Below, one piece after another: positions 10,741-21,765 of a DNA stretch of 64,000 nucleotides. The translations under genes and the position numbers were made by a program. How positions within the stretch are numbered: position 1 is the stretch's first letter; each line of letters opens with the position of its first letter. The notes beneath the pieces are model-generated. The model was not told the DNA's origin. It did no database searches and saw only the letters and a list, made by a program, of their open reading frames with translations. This DNA is from Poa pratensis (lineage: Eukaryota; Streptophyta; Magnoliopsida; Poales; Poaceae), in assembly GCA_947311845.1 (NCBI GenBank), contig CAMZMU010000111.1:23659023-23723022 (forward strand), given 5' to 3'.

Positions 10741-11542
10741 TTTATGCGGACGACATGCTCATATATATCTATAATATCTAAATATGAGCAACTCAATAAG
10801 ATAATTCTCTCAACATGCAAGCATGCCACGTCACTTGCATCAGTTTTAGGTCCACAACATTCTGTTTCAGTTAAATTGTTTCCACGTGAGTGGCAAAAGT
10901 GTTGTTCAGTTCAGTTTTAACCCTTCCCATTACATGTGGTTTCTCCGGATTTAGTTTTTGGCCCGTCATTTGTACCAACTAGGCCAGTGATTAAGATCTC
11001 GCCTACCAACACTTGCTGATTTAACCCGTCGTTTCATTTCTACCATTATTTCGGGAAGAGGTGAAGGCTAGATTGTTGCCGACCCAATAAGATGGTCTAC
11101 AAATTAATGAGCTTAACGATGAGCTCGCGAGCCTCACTGGCTCGCTCGTTTAACTCGGTAGCGTTAACGAGCAAAAAACCGTTGCTTGGCTTGGTTCATT
11201 AGTGAAATCGAGTCGAGCTAATGAGTACTTGTTAAGCTCATCGAGCTAACGAGTGCTCGTTACGCTCGTCGAGTTTCGAGTTTTATGTCTATTTTCCCTA
11301 CAGCAGGGAGCAAGGAGGGACATGGCGGCAGCGACCAAGGCCACGCACACAGTACGCGTGTTGATTTCCCTTCCCCTCTTCCCAATTTTCTTTGACATGA
11401 CCTAACCATTCAACACGATTCATTAACTTCCTTCAATTCTACGATGAAGAAATTAGAAGGCTATTCAAGATGCGAGACACCCAGTAAAGCGATCATGCAT
11501 CCCGGTCTGATCTCTTGCCATTCGGCGCTATGTGATTGATTC
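10741..11542. other. Intergenic, short dispersed repeat, no gene seen
   Basis: At 11,100-11,280 the words 'gctcgtta', 'gagctaacgag' and 'cgctcgtcgag' recur in both orientations. This is a repeat-derived pattern familiar from grass hAT-like MITEs, but I could not bound it. The rest is unassigned. Confidence 0.4.
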
Positions 11543-11575
11543 GGTCACTAGTAGAAAATAGGCCTTCCATTTTCA

Positions 11576-11815
11576 CCTTTTGTCCCGGACAAATTACGAA
11601 CCGCGACTAAAGGGTCCATTGGTCCCGGTTCGAACGGGCGGGGCGCCCGTGGGCATTGGTCCCGGGTCGGTTGGGACCTTTGGTCCCGGTTCGTGTTACG
11701 AACCGGGACCAAAGGGTCTTCACATGCGGGCACATGCGCCGCAGCGCTGGGCCCCCCTGGCAGGGGACCTTTGGTCCCGGTTCGTGTTACGAGCCGCGAC
11801 CAAAGGGTCTCCCTG
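11576..11815. repeat. Left subterminal repeats of the CACTA element
   Basis: Several copies of 'ttggtcccggttcg' and its complement 'cgaaccgggaccaaag' occur as inverted pairs, for example at 11,680-11,716 and 11,770-11,806. In CACTA elements such subterminal repeats are binding sites for the element's own DNA-binding protein. Matching copies are at 35,430-35,620 and, unexpectedly, internally at 29,240-30,035. Confidence 0.8.
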
Positions 11816-12437
11816 CATATATATCATCTTCTTCCACCCCGAGCTCATTTTGAGCTCGAGTTCAGCACCATTCTCCTCCATTTCCTCTCTCTCACTCAAC
11901 TTAATCCCCATTTTTTTGCACCATTTGTGAGGATTGAAGGCACCCCATCTATTCAAAGGTTAGCATCATCATTCTTTCCTCCGGCGTTGCAACTTTAGCT
12001 CATTTCATTGCTAGTTTAGCTCATTTCATTTTTGTAGTGCTAGCTACGTGTTTGATGAAATGCCCAAACTAGAGAGTTCATTTTTTATGTGCATTTTGAG
12101 CTCAAATTAATTTATTATTTGTGGATTTTAGTGTCGTCCCGTCCTCACCGCCGTCGATAGCCCGCGTCGTCCCGTCACCGGCACCACTTCGGTGAGCCTT
12201 TTTCTTTATCTTTTATTTTAAGAAAAATTAATTGTATGATTTAAATGCATATTTATTTCTTGTATAATTTTCTTATATTTTTTTATATGTATAGTGTCAT
12301 GGTTTTGATATCCGTCCCCGTCGGCCCTCGTCCGGTCTATGATTCAGATGTGGTATATTTTTATAACTATTTGTTTCGTTTCGTGTTTATGACAATCATG
12401 CCGACCAACTTGACATAGATATATTTCTATTTAGTAG

Positions 12438-12783
12438 GTAGTTGAACCAGAAATTCCAGCCGACCCTATTGTCGAGTTTTTAGAAAAAGAAAACAACGAT
12501 TTAAAAGAAAAATTGAAGATAAGTGAAGATCTTCGTCTCCAATGCCTGGAAGAGAAGATGGTATTGGACTTGGAGATTGCCGACATCGTTGATGCTCACG
12601 GGTCGAGCTTGCCGACGTCGTCGCTGCTTACGAGAGGAAGATGGATGCAATGCGCGTCAAGCTTAAAAAGATTAGAAAATATGCCATTAGTCAGGAGGCT
12701 TGGTATCATTATGCTGTTGGTTCAATAGTTACCTTGGTTGCGATTCTGATCGCATTTGTTGTTGGATTTAAATTTTTTAGATA
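12438..12783 (+). pseudogene. CACTA small ORF, coiled coil plus C-terminal membrane helix, frameshifted
   Basis: Reading from the block encoding VVEPEIPADPIVEFLEKEN there is a charged, coiled-coil-like stretch (EKENNDLKEKLK). Near 12,600 the frame shifts by one, after which the other frame gives KMDAMRVKLKKIRKYA, then YHYAVGSIVTLVAILIAFVV and a stop after KFFR. Small proteins with this tail (charged helix, then one membrane span) are regularly found just upstream of the transposase in grass CACTA elements. The function is unknown to me. The shift makes this copy a pseudogene. An upstream exon at about 12,130-12,190 is possible but not established. Confidence 0.5.
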
Positions 12784-12948
12784 GTTGTATGTTAGTTTCA
12801 ATTAATGTATGTTTCGTGAGAACTATGTATTACATTTGGGCAGTACTCTACTTTGATTTTAATGTGATGAAGTTGTATTAATTAATTTGGTCAGTATTAT
12901 ATATTCATGATGTAGTGTAATGGTTTTTGATATATTTATATAATGCAG

Positions 12949-13222
12949 ATGAGCCGGCAATGGATGTACAGTGACCGACGCAGTCTCGAGTTTATCAATG
13001 GCATGCATAATTTTCTCCGTGTGGCTAATGAAAACAAGCCGTCGAGTGGTTATATTCCTTGTCCATGTAGAAAATGCAAGAATACGTAGAATTATTCTAC
13101 GTCAAGAACCATTCACGTCCACCTGATTGAGCATGGTTTCATGTCTGGTTATAATTGTTGGACCAAGCACGGAGAAAGAGGGGTTATGATGGAAGAAAAT
13201 GAAGAAGAAGAGGATAATGACA
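12949..13222 (+). pseudogene. CACTA TNP2-like transposase, N-terminal part
   Basis: It opens MSRQWMYSDRRSLEFINGM and continues with a Cys-rich CPCRKCKN block and IHVHLIEHGF...YNCWTKHGE. This is the transposase-associated N-terminal domain of plant CACTA TNP2/TNPD-type proteins. Codon 47 is TAG (13,087-13,089) where relatives have a sense codon just after KNT. After an acidic EEEEDND run the frame is cut at 13,222 by the LTR retrotransposon; it resumes at 25,148 after one copy of the duplicated TGACA. The 5' end sits directly behind an AG acceptor ('taatgcag'), so an upstream untranslated exon is likely. Confidence 0.85.
13218..13222. other. Target-site duplication TGACA, left copy
   Basis: TGACA directly precedes the left LTR; the second copy is at 25,143-25,147 directly after the right LTR. 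This fixes the insertion borders of the nested LTR retrotransposon. Confidence 0.95.
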
Positions 13223-14619
13223 TGATGACCCACAAGTATAGGGGATCGCAACAGTCTTCGAGGGAAGTAAAACCCAATTTATTGATTCGACACAAGGGGA
13301 GCCAAAGAATATTTGTAAGCCTTAACAGCGGAGTTGTCAATTCAGCTGCACCTGGAAACAGACTTGCTCGCAATAGTTTATCAGTAGCAACAGTTTTATA
13401 GCAGTAGCAGTAGTGAAATATCAGCAGCAGTGTAATAAGGACAGCAGTAGTGATTATAGTAAACAGCAGGATTGAAATACTGTAGGCATAGGGATGGATG
13501 AACGGGCGCTGCATGGATAGGATAATTCATGTAATAATCAAGACAAGGCATTTGCAGATAATAATAAAACAGTATCCAAGTACTAAATAACCATAGGCAT
13601 GTGTTCCGTATTTAGTCGTACGTGCTCGCAATGAGAAACTTGCACAACATCTTTTGTCCTACCAGCCGGTGGCAGCCGGGCCTCTAGGGAAACTACTGGT
13701 AATTAAGGTACTCCTTTTAATAGAGTACCGGAGCAAAGCATTAACACTCCGTGAACACATGTGATCCTCATATCACAGCCTTTCCCTCCGGTTGTCCCAA
13801 TTTCTGTCACTTTGGGGCCATTGGTTCCGGACAGCAATATGTGTATACAACTTGCAGGTAAGATCATAAAACAATGAATATCATCATGAATCAATAACAT
13901 GTTCAGATCTGAAATCATGGCACTCGGGCCCTAAGTGACAAGCATTAAGCATAACAAGTTGCAACAATATCATAAAAGTACCAACAACGGATACTAGGCA
14001 CTATGCCCTAACAATCTCATAGCTATTACATGAACAATCTCATCCAATCCCTACCATCCCCTTCAGCCTACAGTGGGGATTTACTCACACATGGATGGGG
14101 GAAACATGGATGGTCGATGGAGAGGCGTCGGTGGCGATGATGGCGATGATCTCCTCCAATTCCCCGTCCCGGCAGGGTGCCAGAACGGAGTTTCTGATCC
14201 CCGAAATAGGGTTTTCGATGGCGGCGGAGTTCTGGATGTCTTCTGGAAAAGTGGTCGAACCCCCTGGCGTTTTTAGGTCGAAGTGATTAAGTAGTCCAGA
14301 GGGGAGCGTCGGGGCTGGCCGAGGCAGCCACACCATAGGCCGGCGCGGCCATGGCCCTGCCGCGCCGCCATATGGGGTGGGCCCCTCGTGGCCCACCTCC
14401 GTCTGGCCTTCTGGCTCCGTGGGTCTTCTGGAAAAATAGGAAGTTTGCGATCGTTTCCACGGATTTTCCCGAAAGTTGATTTTCTGCACAAAAATAAGAC
14501 ACCAGGGCAATTCTGCTGAAAACAGCGTTAGTCCGTGTTAGTTGTATCCAAAATACACAAATTAGAGGCAAAACAATAGCAAAAGTGTTCGGGAAAGTAG
14601 ATACGTTTTGGACGTATCA
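13223..14619 (-). repeat. Left LTR (3' LTR of the minus-strand element)
   Basis: Begins TGATGACCCACAAG and ends GGACGTATCA. Near-identical to 23,745-25,142. The reading frames it contains (for example 13,703-13,918 and 14,085-14,510) recur in the other LTR and are not genes. Confidence 0.95.
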
Positions 14620-14634
14620 ACTCCCCCCAAGCTT
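14620..14634 (-). other. Polypurine tract
   Basis: On the minus strand AAGCTTGGGGGGAGTT abuts the 3' LTR, the usual place for plus-strand priming. A second copy of AAGCTTGGGGGGAG lies at about 19,053-19,066. Confidence 0.75.
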
Positions 14635-15949
14635 AGCTTATTGCTTGTCCTCAAGCAATTCAGTTAACAACTGAGTGCGATAAAAGAACTTTAACGAACA
14701 CATTTGCTCATATGATGTAAATATTCTCATTATATGGACAAATACTTAAGCAATTCATAATAAGATACATGCAAATAAGGTCATCTAATAGTTATGTCAA
14801 TCATGAAAAAGATACCAACAAACTAATAATAGCAACATGAAACATATGAAAGTGCATGTGTTGCCCCATGCGTGGTTTTGGTAATTAATGACAATCCTTA
14901 TGGACTAATGTTTGCATTGAGATATACTTGTAGATCTTGTCCATTGGAAAAGATTGGAGTTCATGTGTTGGACTCTAGAAGATTACATGATGATCAATGC
15001 GCTTTTCAAGGGTTTATATCAAGAATTGTCTTGTGTAGAATTGAGCTTATTGCAAGCATGGCTTGGAAGAGAAGGTTGAGTGAACTTCATGATTATCTCC
15101 AAGCCATCATCTATATCAAGAGAAGAATATGAAGCGCAAGTGGATACATGAAGACGGAGCTTAGCGAGGCTCTCCCATAATGGTGTATGGGGGAGTATTT
15201 GGAGATGTCGTCATCAAGCATGTGCTAGCAAGCGCAATCAAGAAAGGTGGTCCACTTGAAGAGATCAAGATCGTCATCATCTAGCTCAAGTGGAATGCGC
15301 AAGGCAAAGGTATGATCTTGATAGGGTTTCTATTTTACCGGTCTCGTGGTGTAGTGGGAGACCGGGTTTAGGATAGATGGCGTACTATCAAGAGGGGCTC
15401 TCAAGTGAGTAACTTGATCGCATCTTGTGGAGAGCTCAAACCTTTGCATACTTGGCATATCATCTTTCTTGGTTCTTGTTTGGCTTTTATCCATGTGAGA
15501 ATTTAGAGCTTGTGTTCATCTCCATACCAAGCTCTAGTTCATCGAAAACGGATTTCGTTTTGACAACTTGTTGCGTTTTCGGTGTTGGAGGTTTTACCGG
15601 TTCGTCTTTTGTAGAGAGGTCAAACTCTCCTCTTGTGTTATCCTCCTCACATGATGGACTATGATGTGTATATGCATGATCTTGTAGTGCTTGTGAAAAC
15701 AAGCCCAAGATCATAGAGAATGGAGTCCGGATGAAAAACGTGTTGCGTTCTCGGTGTTGGAAATATTACCGGTCCTCCTCGAGATAGGGTTCACACCCTC
15801 CATGTGTGATATCTCCTCCATATTTGTGACCCTTAATATTTCCACTTTCTGTAGGCAAGCTTTCGTCGTTACCTTTCCAACGCCGTTGGATTCACCTGAT
15901 TTGGAGTTCATATGAGAAAGTTATTGCATTTCAGGATCTGCAGTTTTGC

Positions 15950-16262
15950 CTGCTTTCAGGCCGGAGTCTCCGGTCTTCTGGACCGGAGTATCCGGTCCTT
16001 GGGGTTTTTGTCGAAGTTAAGCAGCTGTGGTTCAGCTCCTGGTCCCTGTCCGGAATCTTGCCGGATTGTTCCCGGAAAGTGACCGGAGTCTCCGCCCCCG
16101 TGCCGGAGTTTCCGGTCCCTGGTCGCAAGTTTCCGGTCTGATCTGTTCCTTGCTTTTTGTGGTTCAGCTCCTGGTGGGGGCCGGAGTATCCGGTCCTTGG
16201 TGGCCGGAGTCTCCGGTGTTGGCCGGAGTATCCGGTCACTTGGGCCGGAGACTCCGGTGCAA
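15950..16262. repeat. Array of CCGGAGTNTCCGG palindromes in the solo LTR
   Basis: CCGGAGTATCCGG, CCGGAGTCTCCGG and close variants occur about a dozen times in 310 bp, each a self-complementary word, separated by short 'tccttgg'-like spacers. They lie just upstream of the TATA box at 16,295, so they occupy the promoter-proximal U3 region. Confidence 0.85.
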
Positions 16263-16292
16263 AACTGGCTGCAACGGCTCTTTTTCTGGGAG

Positions 16293-16303
16293 GGGTATAA
16301 ATA
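16293..16303 (+). promoter_or_regulatory. TATA box of the solo LTR
   Basis: 'gggtataaataccc' is followed by a C/T-rich leader. It is the only strong TATA motif in the LTR and lies directly after the CCGGAG palindrome array. Confidence 0.6.
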
Positions 16304-16751
16304 CCCCTCCACCTTCCTCCAGCCAGTGAGCCAGCCTTCAAAGATTTGATTTCTCTCTCCTCCATTGTTGCAAGCTCATTTCTTTGATATCTCCCAATCC
16401 CTCCACCCAAACTTGTTGATCTTTGGAGGATTGAAGGAGAAGACCTAGATCTACATTTCCACCAATCAATCTCTCCTCTAAGTGAGGGGAACATAGTGGA
16501 TCTAGTTCTTGGAGTTCTTGTGTGGTTCTCTTCTTTGTTCTTCCTCTCTTCTCCCCCCATAAGCATTTGTTGCTTGTGGTGGGATTTGAGAGTGAAGGAT
16601 TTGAGCACTTGTGCTCTTGCCTTTTGCATTTGGTGCATCGGTGTGCTCTCCACGAAGATTCGTGGAAGTTGAAAGCTTGAAGAACTCGTTACTCTTGGGT
16701 CCTTGGACCCTAGACGCCATTGTGGTGGTTGGACCCTTGTGTGGTCACTTG

Positions 16752-16861
16752 AAGCCGTTCGGGAGCCCCCAATCCTATTGTGGGTTGTGCCTCGGATTGT
16801 TGTTGAAAGCCGTTCGGGAGCCCCCAATCCTATTGTGGGTTGTGCCTCGGATTGTTGTTGA
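16752..16861. repeat. Two-copy tandem repeat, 55-bp unit
   Basis: The 55-bp unit starting 'aagccgttcgggagccccca' occurs twice in a row without visible differences, at 16,752 and 16,807. This suggests a recent slippage or unequal-exchange event within the LTR. Confidence 0.9.
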
Positions 16862-17315
16862 AAGGCTCCGGATTCCGCCTCGAAGGAATACCGATAGTGG
16901 AAGTGAACCAAACCTTTGTGGTGCGGTTCACCGGAGAAGAGGGTGAAACCTTTGTGGTTGTTGAACCGTTGTGTCGGTTCACACCTCTCCAACGAGACGT
17001 ACTCCTTAATAAGGAGGAACTCGGGAATACATCTTCGTCTCCGCGTGCCTCGGTTATTTCTATACCCGAGGTCTTTACTTATGCACTTTACATTGTGATA
17101 GCCTTCGTGCTTGAAGTATTCTCTTGCTATCACTTTGTTGCTTGTCTTGCTTAGCATAAGTTGTTGGTGCACATAGGTGAACCTAGTTTACTTAGGTTGT
17201 TGGCTTGTTAATTTAAACACCTAGTTTTATTCCGCAATTAGCAAGCCTAAACCGGAAAAGTTTTAATCGCCTATTCACCCCCCCCTCTAGGCGACATCCT
17301 TGTCCTTTCAACATA

Positions 17316-19089
17316 TCTATCAGCAGGATTGTAATGCTCATAAAAAGATATGATAAAGTGGTATCTCGCTTGCCCGAATTTGTACAGCAAAACATAAATG
17401 CCCAGGCACCTCTGAAGTTCATGGGAAGACTAGAAGTAAAGATTATCAAAGATAAAAGCATCAAGGTTATACCACAGTTAATCATATTCTGGGACAAACA
17501 TATTACACTAAGAATGACAATTTTGCTCTCAAGAAGGTGCTCAAAGAAAAAGGATGGTGACTCAACATAAAAGTAAAAGATTGACCCTTCGCAGAGGGAA
17601 GCAGGGATTAACATGTGCTAGAGCTTTTCATTTTTAAAACAGAAGTAAAATTGTTTTGAGAGGTGTTTGTTGTTGTCAACGAATGGTAGTGGGCACTCCA
17701 ACTACCTTGTCAACCAGACTTTCAAGAGCGGCTCCCATAAAGGACGTTATTTCTACCCAAGGGTAGATCATCCCTTTTCTCTTTTGTTTACACATGCAGT
17801 TAAAAACTGGTATCATTGCTTGACTGATTGGATCAGGGCAAAAATGTGAAGAGAATTAAGCGGTTGAAGTTGTAATTAATTGGGACTGGGCACCCCATTT
17901 GCCAGCTCTTTTTGCAAAATTATTGGATAAGCGGATGTATATGCCACTAGTCCATTGGTGAAAGTCTGTCAGGAGTAAATGACAAGGTTGAAAGATAAAA
18001 CACCACATACTTCCTCATGAGCTATAAAACATTGACACAAATTGAGAAGTACTTTGAAGGTTTTAAAGGTAACACATGAAAATTTACTTGAATGGTTTGA
18101 AATGCCATGCATAGGTATTTATGGTGGACACATTGGAATAACTTGGTTTTCAGGGTTTTGGAAGCACGAGCAGCATTCCCGCTCAGTACAAGTGAAGGCT
18201 AGCAATAGACCGGAAGCGACAATCAAGAGAGCAGTAACCGTCATAATCATGCTTGCGACAGAATAAAATTAACGTAGGCATAAAAGTGATACAAGAACTC
18301 TGAAGCAAAGTAAATCATCAAGGCATAATTGACTTTTTGTTTTTTCAGTCATATGCATGCGTGAGCATGTGCCAAGTCAATTCAAATGAATTATTCAGAG
18401 GAGGATACCACAATGTCATACCTATCTATGAATAAAACAATACAAGCAAATAATTATGACATGCTACTCATTATTAATAAATTGGAGCTAATCATAAGAG
18501 AGCATGAACCACTAGACTTTCATTAAATGGCATATACCTCACATGAACCAATTAAGCATGCTCACATGGATGAGTATAAGTACAAAAATGAAAACAAATA
18601 GAGTTCATACCAGCCTCTCACCACAGTCGAGTTGTCGTAGATCGTCATTATTGCCTTTCACTTGTGTGGCTTGAATAATATGAAATGAAAACCAAGCTCC
18701 AACCACCGGAGACCGCTGAACTCCTTAATCAACTTTACAAAACCGAAGAAGAACAACAAATATTTTTGGTGTTTTCGAATTTGAAACAAGAACGAAAGAA
18801 AACAAGCAAACAAAGCAAAATCTTTTTGGATTTTTGAATAGCAAACCGAATTAAAAGCTAAGCAAACTAATACTAAATACTAAATAGATAAATAGAGAGA
18901 AACAACAGAAATATTTTTGGTCTTTTTGTGTTTTGGAAGGCAGGAATAAACAACAAAAACAAAAAGAAAGAGAAGGAAAGAAAGAAAATCGAAACATGGA
19001 TATACAAAGTACCAACATGATATGATATGTAAATGCGTGTGATGTCGGTGTACCTCCCCCCAAGCTTAGGCTTTTGGCCTAAGTGGAGA
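17316..19089. other. Retrotransposon 3' internal region, no gene seen
   Basis: This lies between the 405-residue ORF and the polypurine tract of the minus-strand element. It is AT-rich with short non-conserved frames only. A polypurine-tract-like G-run ('ctccccccaagctta' on the plus strand) is at about 19,052-19,066. Confidence 0.6.
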
Positions 19090-20307
19090 TCAACCCCATC
19101 GAGAATCAGGGTTCCACGCCGATGGGTCAAACATGGTATAATCATAGCCAGGCCCCTGAGCTGAAGAAGAAGAAGCTGAAGGCTCCACGTGCCCAGAATA
19201 CTGGTATGAAGAGCTTCCTGCGTCGGATGACCGGTCGAGGAGGTTCTCGGCCCCTTCCATGCCATCCCCTTCGTGGTGGCCATACTTCTCTATGTATTCA
19301 TCAAGTTCCTCTTCTGTGATCGACCAACTCGTCCTGGAATCAAGGTTAAACAAAACAGGTGCAGGCAATCCAACTAGCCTTTCAGATTTAATTACTCTCC
19401 ACGTTCTCTTGAAAAAGGTTATTTCATAGGATAGGTTATTTGGGCCAGACCAATTAGAAACAAAGTTATGTTTAATCATGGAAGTAATATCAAGTTTTTC
19501 TATAGAGAGCTGAATATCAAGATGGTGAGGTCCTACTCCATGCAAGGCTAGCAAACGAGAAGCAATTAGACCCCCACAAATCCCTCCTTTATCACGATTA
19601 GTAGCAAGTCTAAAAGCTATCAAAGCACCCAAATTATAAGTTCTATCACGCTTCAATGCAGCAGCTAAAAAGACCAAATCATGGATAGATAACTTATTTG
19701 CATTTTTCCTAGCAAGAACGCACTTGGTGATAAAGTAAGCAAAGTAACGAATAGAAGGGAGTTGGATACTTCGAATTTTACCACTCTCCTCTGAGAAGCT
19801 TCTCCCTTGGCAGATTTCCTTATATAGGTCCAATAGTGGTGATGGTTGCTCCCTTATCTTCCCTCGCGATCCCCACTGTGGTATTCTAATGGCTGCACAA
19901 AAATCATTAAAGGGCAAATCGACAGCCTTATTATAGATTTTATATCGAACCATGGGGTTAGGTAGGGAATAATCGAACTTAAAGTCCTGCACCACTGACA
20001 TGGTTAGTTTAGCATATTGATAAGGTTCACCAACAACAAAATCTTCTAACCCTGCATTAGAGATTAGAGTTTGAACATCTTGTAATATTCCTGCACTTTT
20101 CATGAAATCGGTGCATGGGTAGTAAGAAGGGAATACACCCTCTTCACGGTGGACTCTCATGACTTCATGCACCTCCAATTCATGTTGGTTGAGTTGGTGT
20201 TCATTCCATTCCATTTTCTGAAATTTTTCAACAAACATTATAAAAGTTGATTTTAAGACATAAAAATGAGGGGAACTACTATAGGAACTTGGTAGAGTGC
20301 TAAACAT
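19090..20307 (-). CDS. Uncharacterised 405-aa ORF of the non-autonomous LTR retrotransposon
   Basis: An intact frame of 405 codons lies downstream of the protease, in the slot where a complete gypsy element would carry reverse transcriptase and integrase. I see no RT motif (no YxDD), no RNase H acidic triad and no integrase HHCC or DDE pattern. The centre is a predicted alpha/beta globular stretch (around LPFNDFCAAIRIPQW and FAYFITKCVLARKNANKLS). It is followed by an acidic, Ser-rich disordered tail ending in DSRWG. The Met at about residue 24 or 33 could also be the start, since the first residues look intron- or leader-like. It resembles the extra ORFs of Triticeae non-autonomous gypsy families in position. 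The function is unknown. It is the only long undamaged frame of the element, while gag-protease upstream has several shifts. Confidence 0.7.
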   Translation of the reverse strand: MFSTLPSSYSSSPHFYVLKSTFIMFVEKFQKMEWNEHQLNQHELEVHEVMRVHREEGVFPSYYPCTDFMKSAGILQDVQTLISNAGLEDFVVGEPYQYAKLTMSVVQDFKFDYSLPNPMVRYKIYNKAVDLPFNDFCAAIRIPQWGSRGKIREQPSPLLDLYKEICQGRSFSEESGKIRSIQLPSIRYFAYFITKCVLARKNANKLSIHDLVFLAAALKRDRTYNLGALIAFRLATNRDKGGICGGLIASRLLALHGVGPHHLDIQLSIEKLDITSMIKHNFVSNWSGPNNLSYEITFFKRTWRVIKSERLVGLPAPVLFNLDSRTSWSITEEELDEYIEKYGHHEGDGMEGAENLLDRSSDAGSSSYQYSGHVEPSASSSSAQGPGYDYTMFDPSAWNPDSRWG

Positions 20308-20994
20308 GCATCAAAACTAATTTTTACAACTTAGAACAAGCATGCAAACTCACTTAACATGTCACCTACAGCAGCAAAATACTCAAGATATACTCAACTA
20401 AACAAAATTCTACTTGGATAATCGGAGGAGTCACATACCGGAGAATAAATGCCCCAAATCTCAGCAACAAAGATGGGCTGAGCAAGGAGATCGAAAATCA
20501 CGAGCAAGAACAGCAAGAAACTCGGGTTTGAGCAATGGTGGTGTGTTTTCCCGTGGAGAGAGTGGAGTGGTAGGTGAGTGAGTGAGTGGGGGCCAGGTGG
20601 GGCCCACACCACAGGCGGCGCGCCCCCTGCCTCTGCCGCGCCGGCAGGTGGGGTGCAGCCCTGGGGTGCCCCACTGGTCAGCCCCAGGCACTCCCAGGTT
20701 GCATTTTGAAAAATAGGACCAGTGGTATAATTTTTGTAAATTTTTGAAAACTTTCAAAAAGCAAATTTTCTGGGTGTTAAAACAATTATTTCAGGGCAGA
20801 AAAAAGGTTTTTAAGAATTTACAAAACTAAACCCTCTTGCAAAACAAATAGTACTACAGTAAGTAAAACAAGTGTGGAGAAAGAAATGTTGTTTAGCTCC
20901 TCCATGCATTTAAAATATACTTGTTAACAAGGTTGATCAAGTCTTGCCACCAAATAATTTTATATGACATGAGAAGAAATAAACCTCAAATCAA

Positions 20995-21765
20995 TCATGT
21001 TACCTTATATTGTATTGATATGGATCCAATCATAATATTTTGATATCCTTCTTTAGGCTCATATAAAGGGCAATCAATACTTCCCACCTTGATGGTTTTC
21101 AAATTAGAAATTGTATTAACTCCATATACTTTATCAATCTTCTTGGGAAAATAAACAGTATGTTCCTTGTCATCAACATTGAAAGTAACTTTTCCTTTAT
21201 TGCAATCAATAACAGCCCCTGCAGTGTTAAGAAAAGGTCTTCCAAGAATAATAGACATATTATCATCTTCAGGCATTTCCAACACAACAAAATCAGTTAA
21301 TATCAAGCAATTATTAGCAACTTGAACAGGAACATCCTCACATATGCCAACAGGAACAGCAGTAGATTTATCAGCCATTTGCAAAGATATATCAGTTGGT
21401 ATCAATTTATCTAAATAAAGTCTCTTGTAAAGAGAAAAAGGCATAACACTAACTCCTGCTCCCAAATCACATAGAGCAGTTCTGACATAATTATTCTTGA
21501 TGGAACAAGGAATAGTTGGTATACCTGGATCTCCAAGCTTCTTAGGAACCTTGCCATTGAAAGAGTAATTAGCAAGCATAGTGGAAATCTCCTCATTAGG
21601 AATTTTCCTTTTGTTAGAAACAATATCTTTCATATACTTTGAATAAGGAGGCAATTTAATAGCATCAGTCAAAGGGATTTGCAAGAACAAAGGTTTCATC
21701 CAATCACAAAATTTATTATAGTGTTCTTCTTCCTTTGATTTGAGTTTCTTAACAGGAAAAGGCAT
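20995..21765 (-). CDS. Retrotransposon aspartic protease (C-terminal part of gag-pro)
   Basis: The frame covers 256 codons. The retropepsin active-site region reads ALCDLGAGVSVMPFSLY, with D-L-G-A replacing the usual D-[ST]-G-A. Further on the typical ILGRPFLNTAGAVIDC block is present, as in pepsin-like proteases of plant gypsy elements. The upstream linker (KEEEHYNKFCDWMKPLF...IPLTDAIKLPPYSKYMKDI) is the usual gag-pro spacer. The frame stops after SISIQYKVT, and no reverse transcriptase follows. It would be expressed only as part of a gag-pro polyprotein, which here is interrupted by frameshifts at about 21,897 and further upstream. Confidence 0.8.
   Translation of the reverse strand: MPFPVKKLKSKEEEHYNKFCDWMKPLFLQIPLTDAIKLPPYSKYMKDIVSNKRKIPNEEISTMLANYSFNGKVPKKLGDPGIPTIPCSIKNNYVRTALCDLGAGVSVMPFSLYKRLYLDKLIPTDISLQMADKSTAVPVGICEDVPVQVANNCLILTDFVVLEMPEDDNMSIILGRPFLNTAGAVIDCNKGKVTFNVDDKEHTVYFPKKIDKVYGVNTISNLKTIKVGSIDCPLYEPKEGYQNIMIGSISIQYKVT

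Larger units (their letters stand above)
14847..17310 (+). mobile_element. Solo LTR, 2464 bp, nested in the LTR retrotransposon
   Basis: It starts TGAAAGTGCATGTG and ends CTTGTCCTTTCA, so the inverted ends are TGAAAG/CTTTCA. The 5-bp duplication ACATA is at 14,842-14,846 and 17,311-17,315. There is no internal region or second LTR, hence a solo LTR left by recombination. A TATA box (tataaata, 16,295) followed by a pyrimidine-rich leader sets the plus orientation. The superfamily (copia or gypsy) cannot be told from the LTR alone. Confidence 0.9.

Noticed and set aside
15931..17172. 413-residue frame on the minus strand
   Set aside because: It lies wholly inside the solo LTR, opposite to its promoter, and is built from the CCGGAG palindromes and the 55-bp repeat. 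No domain is visible.
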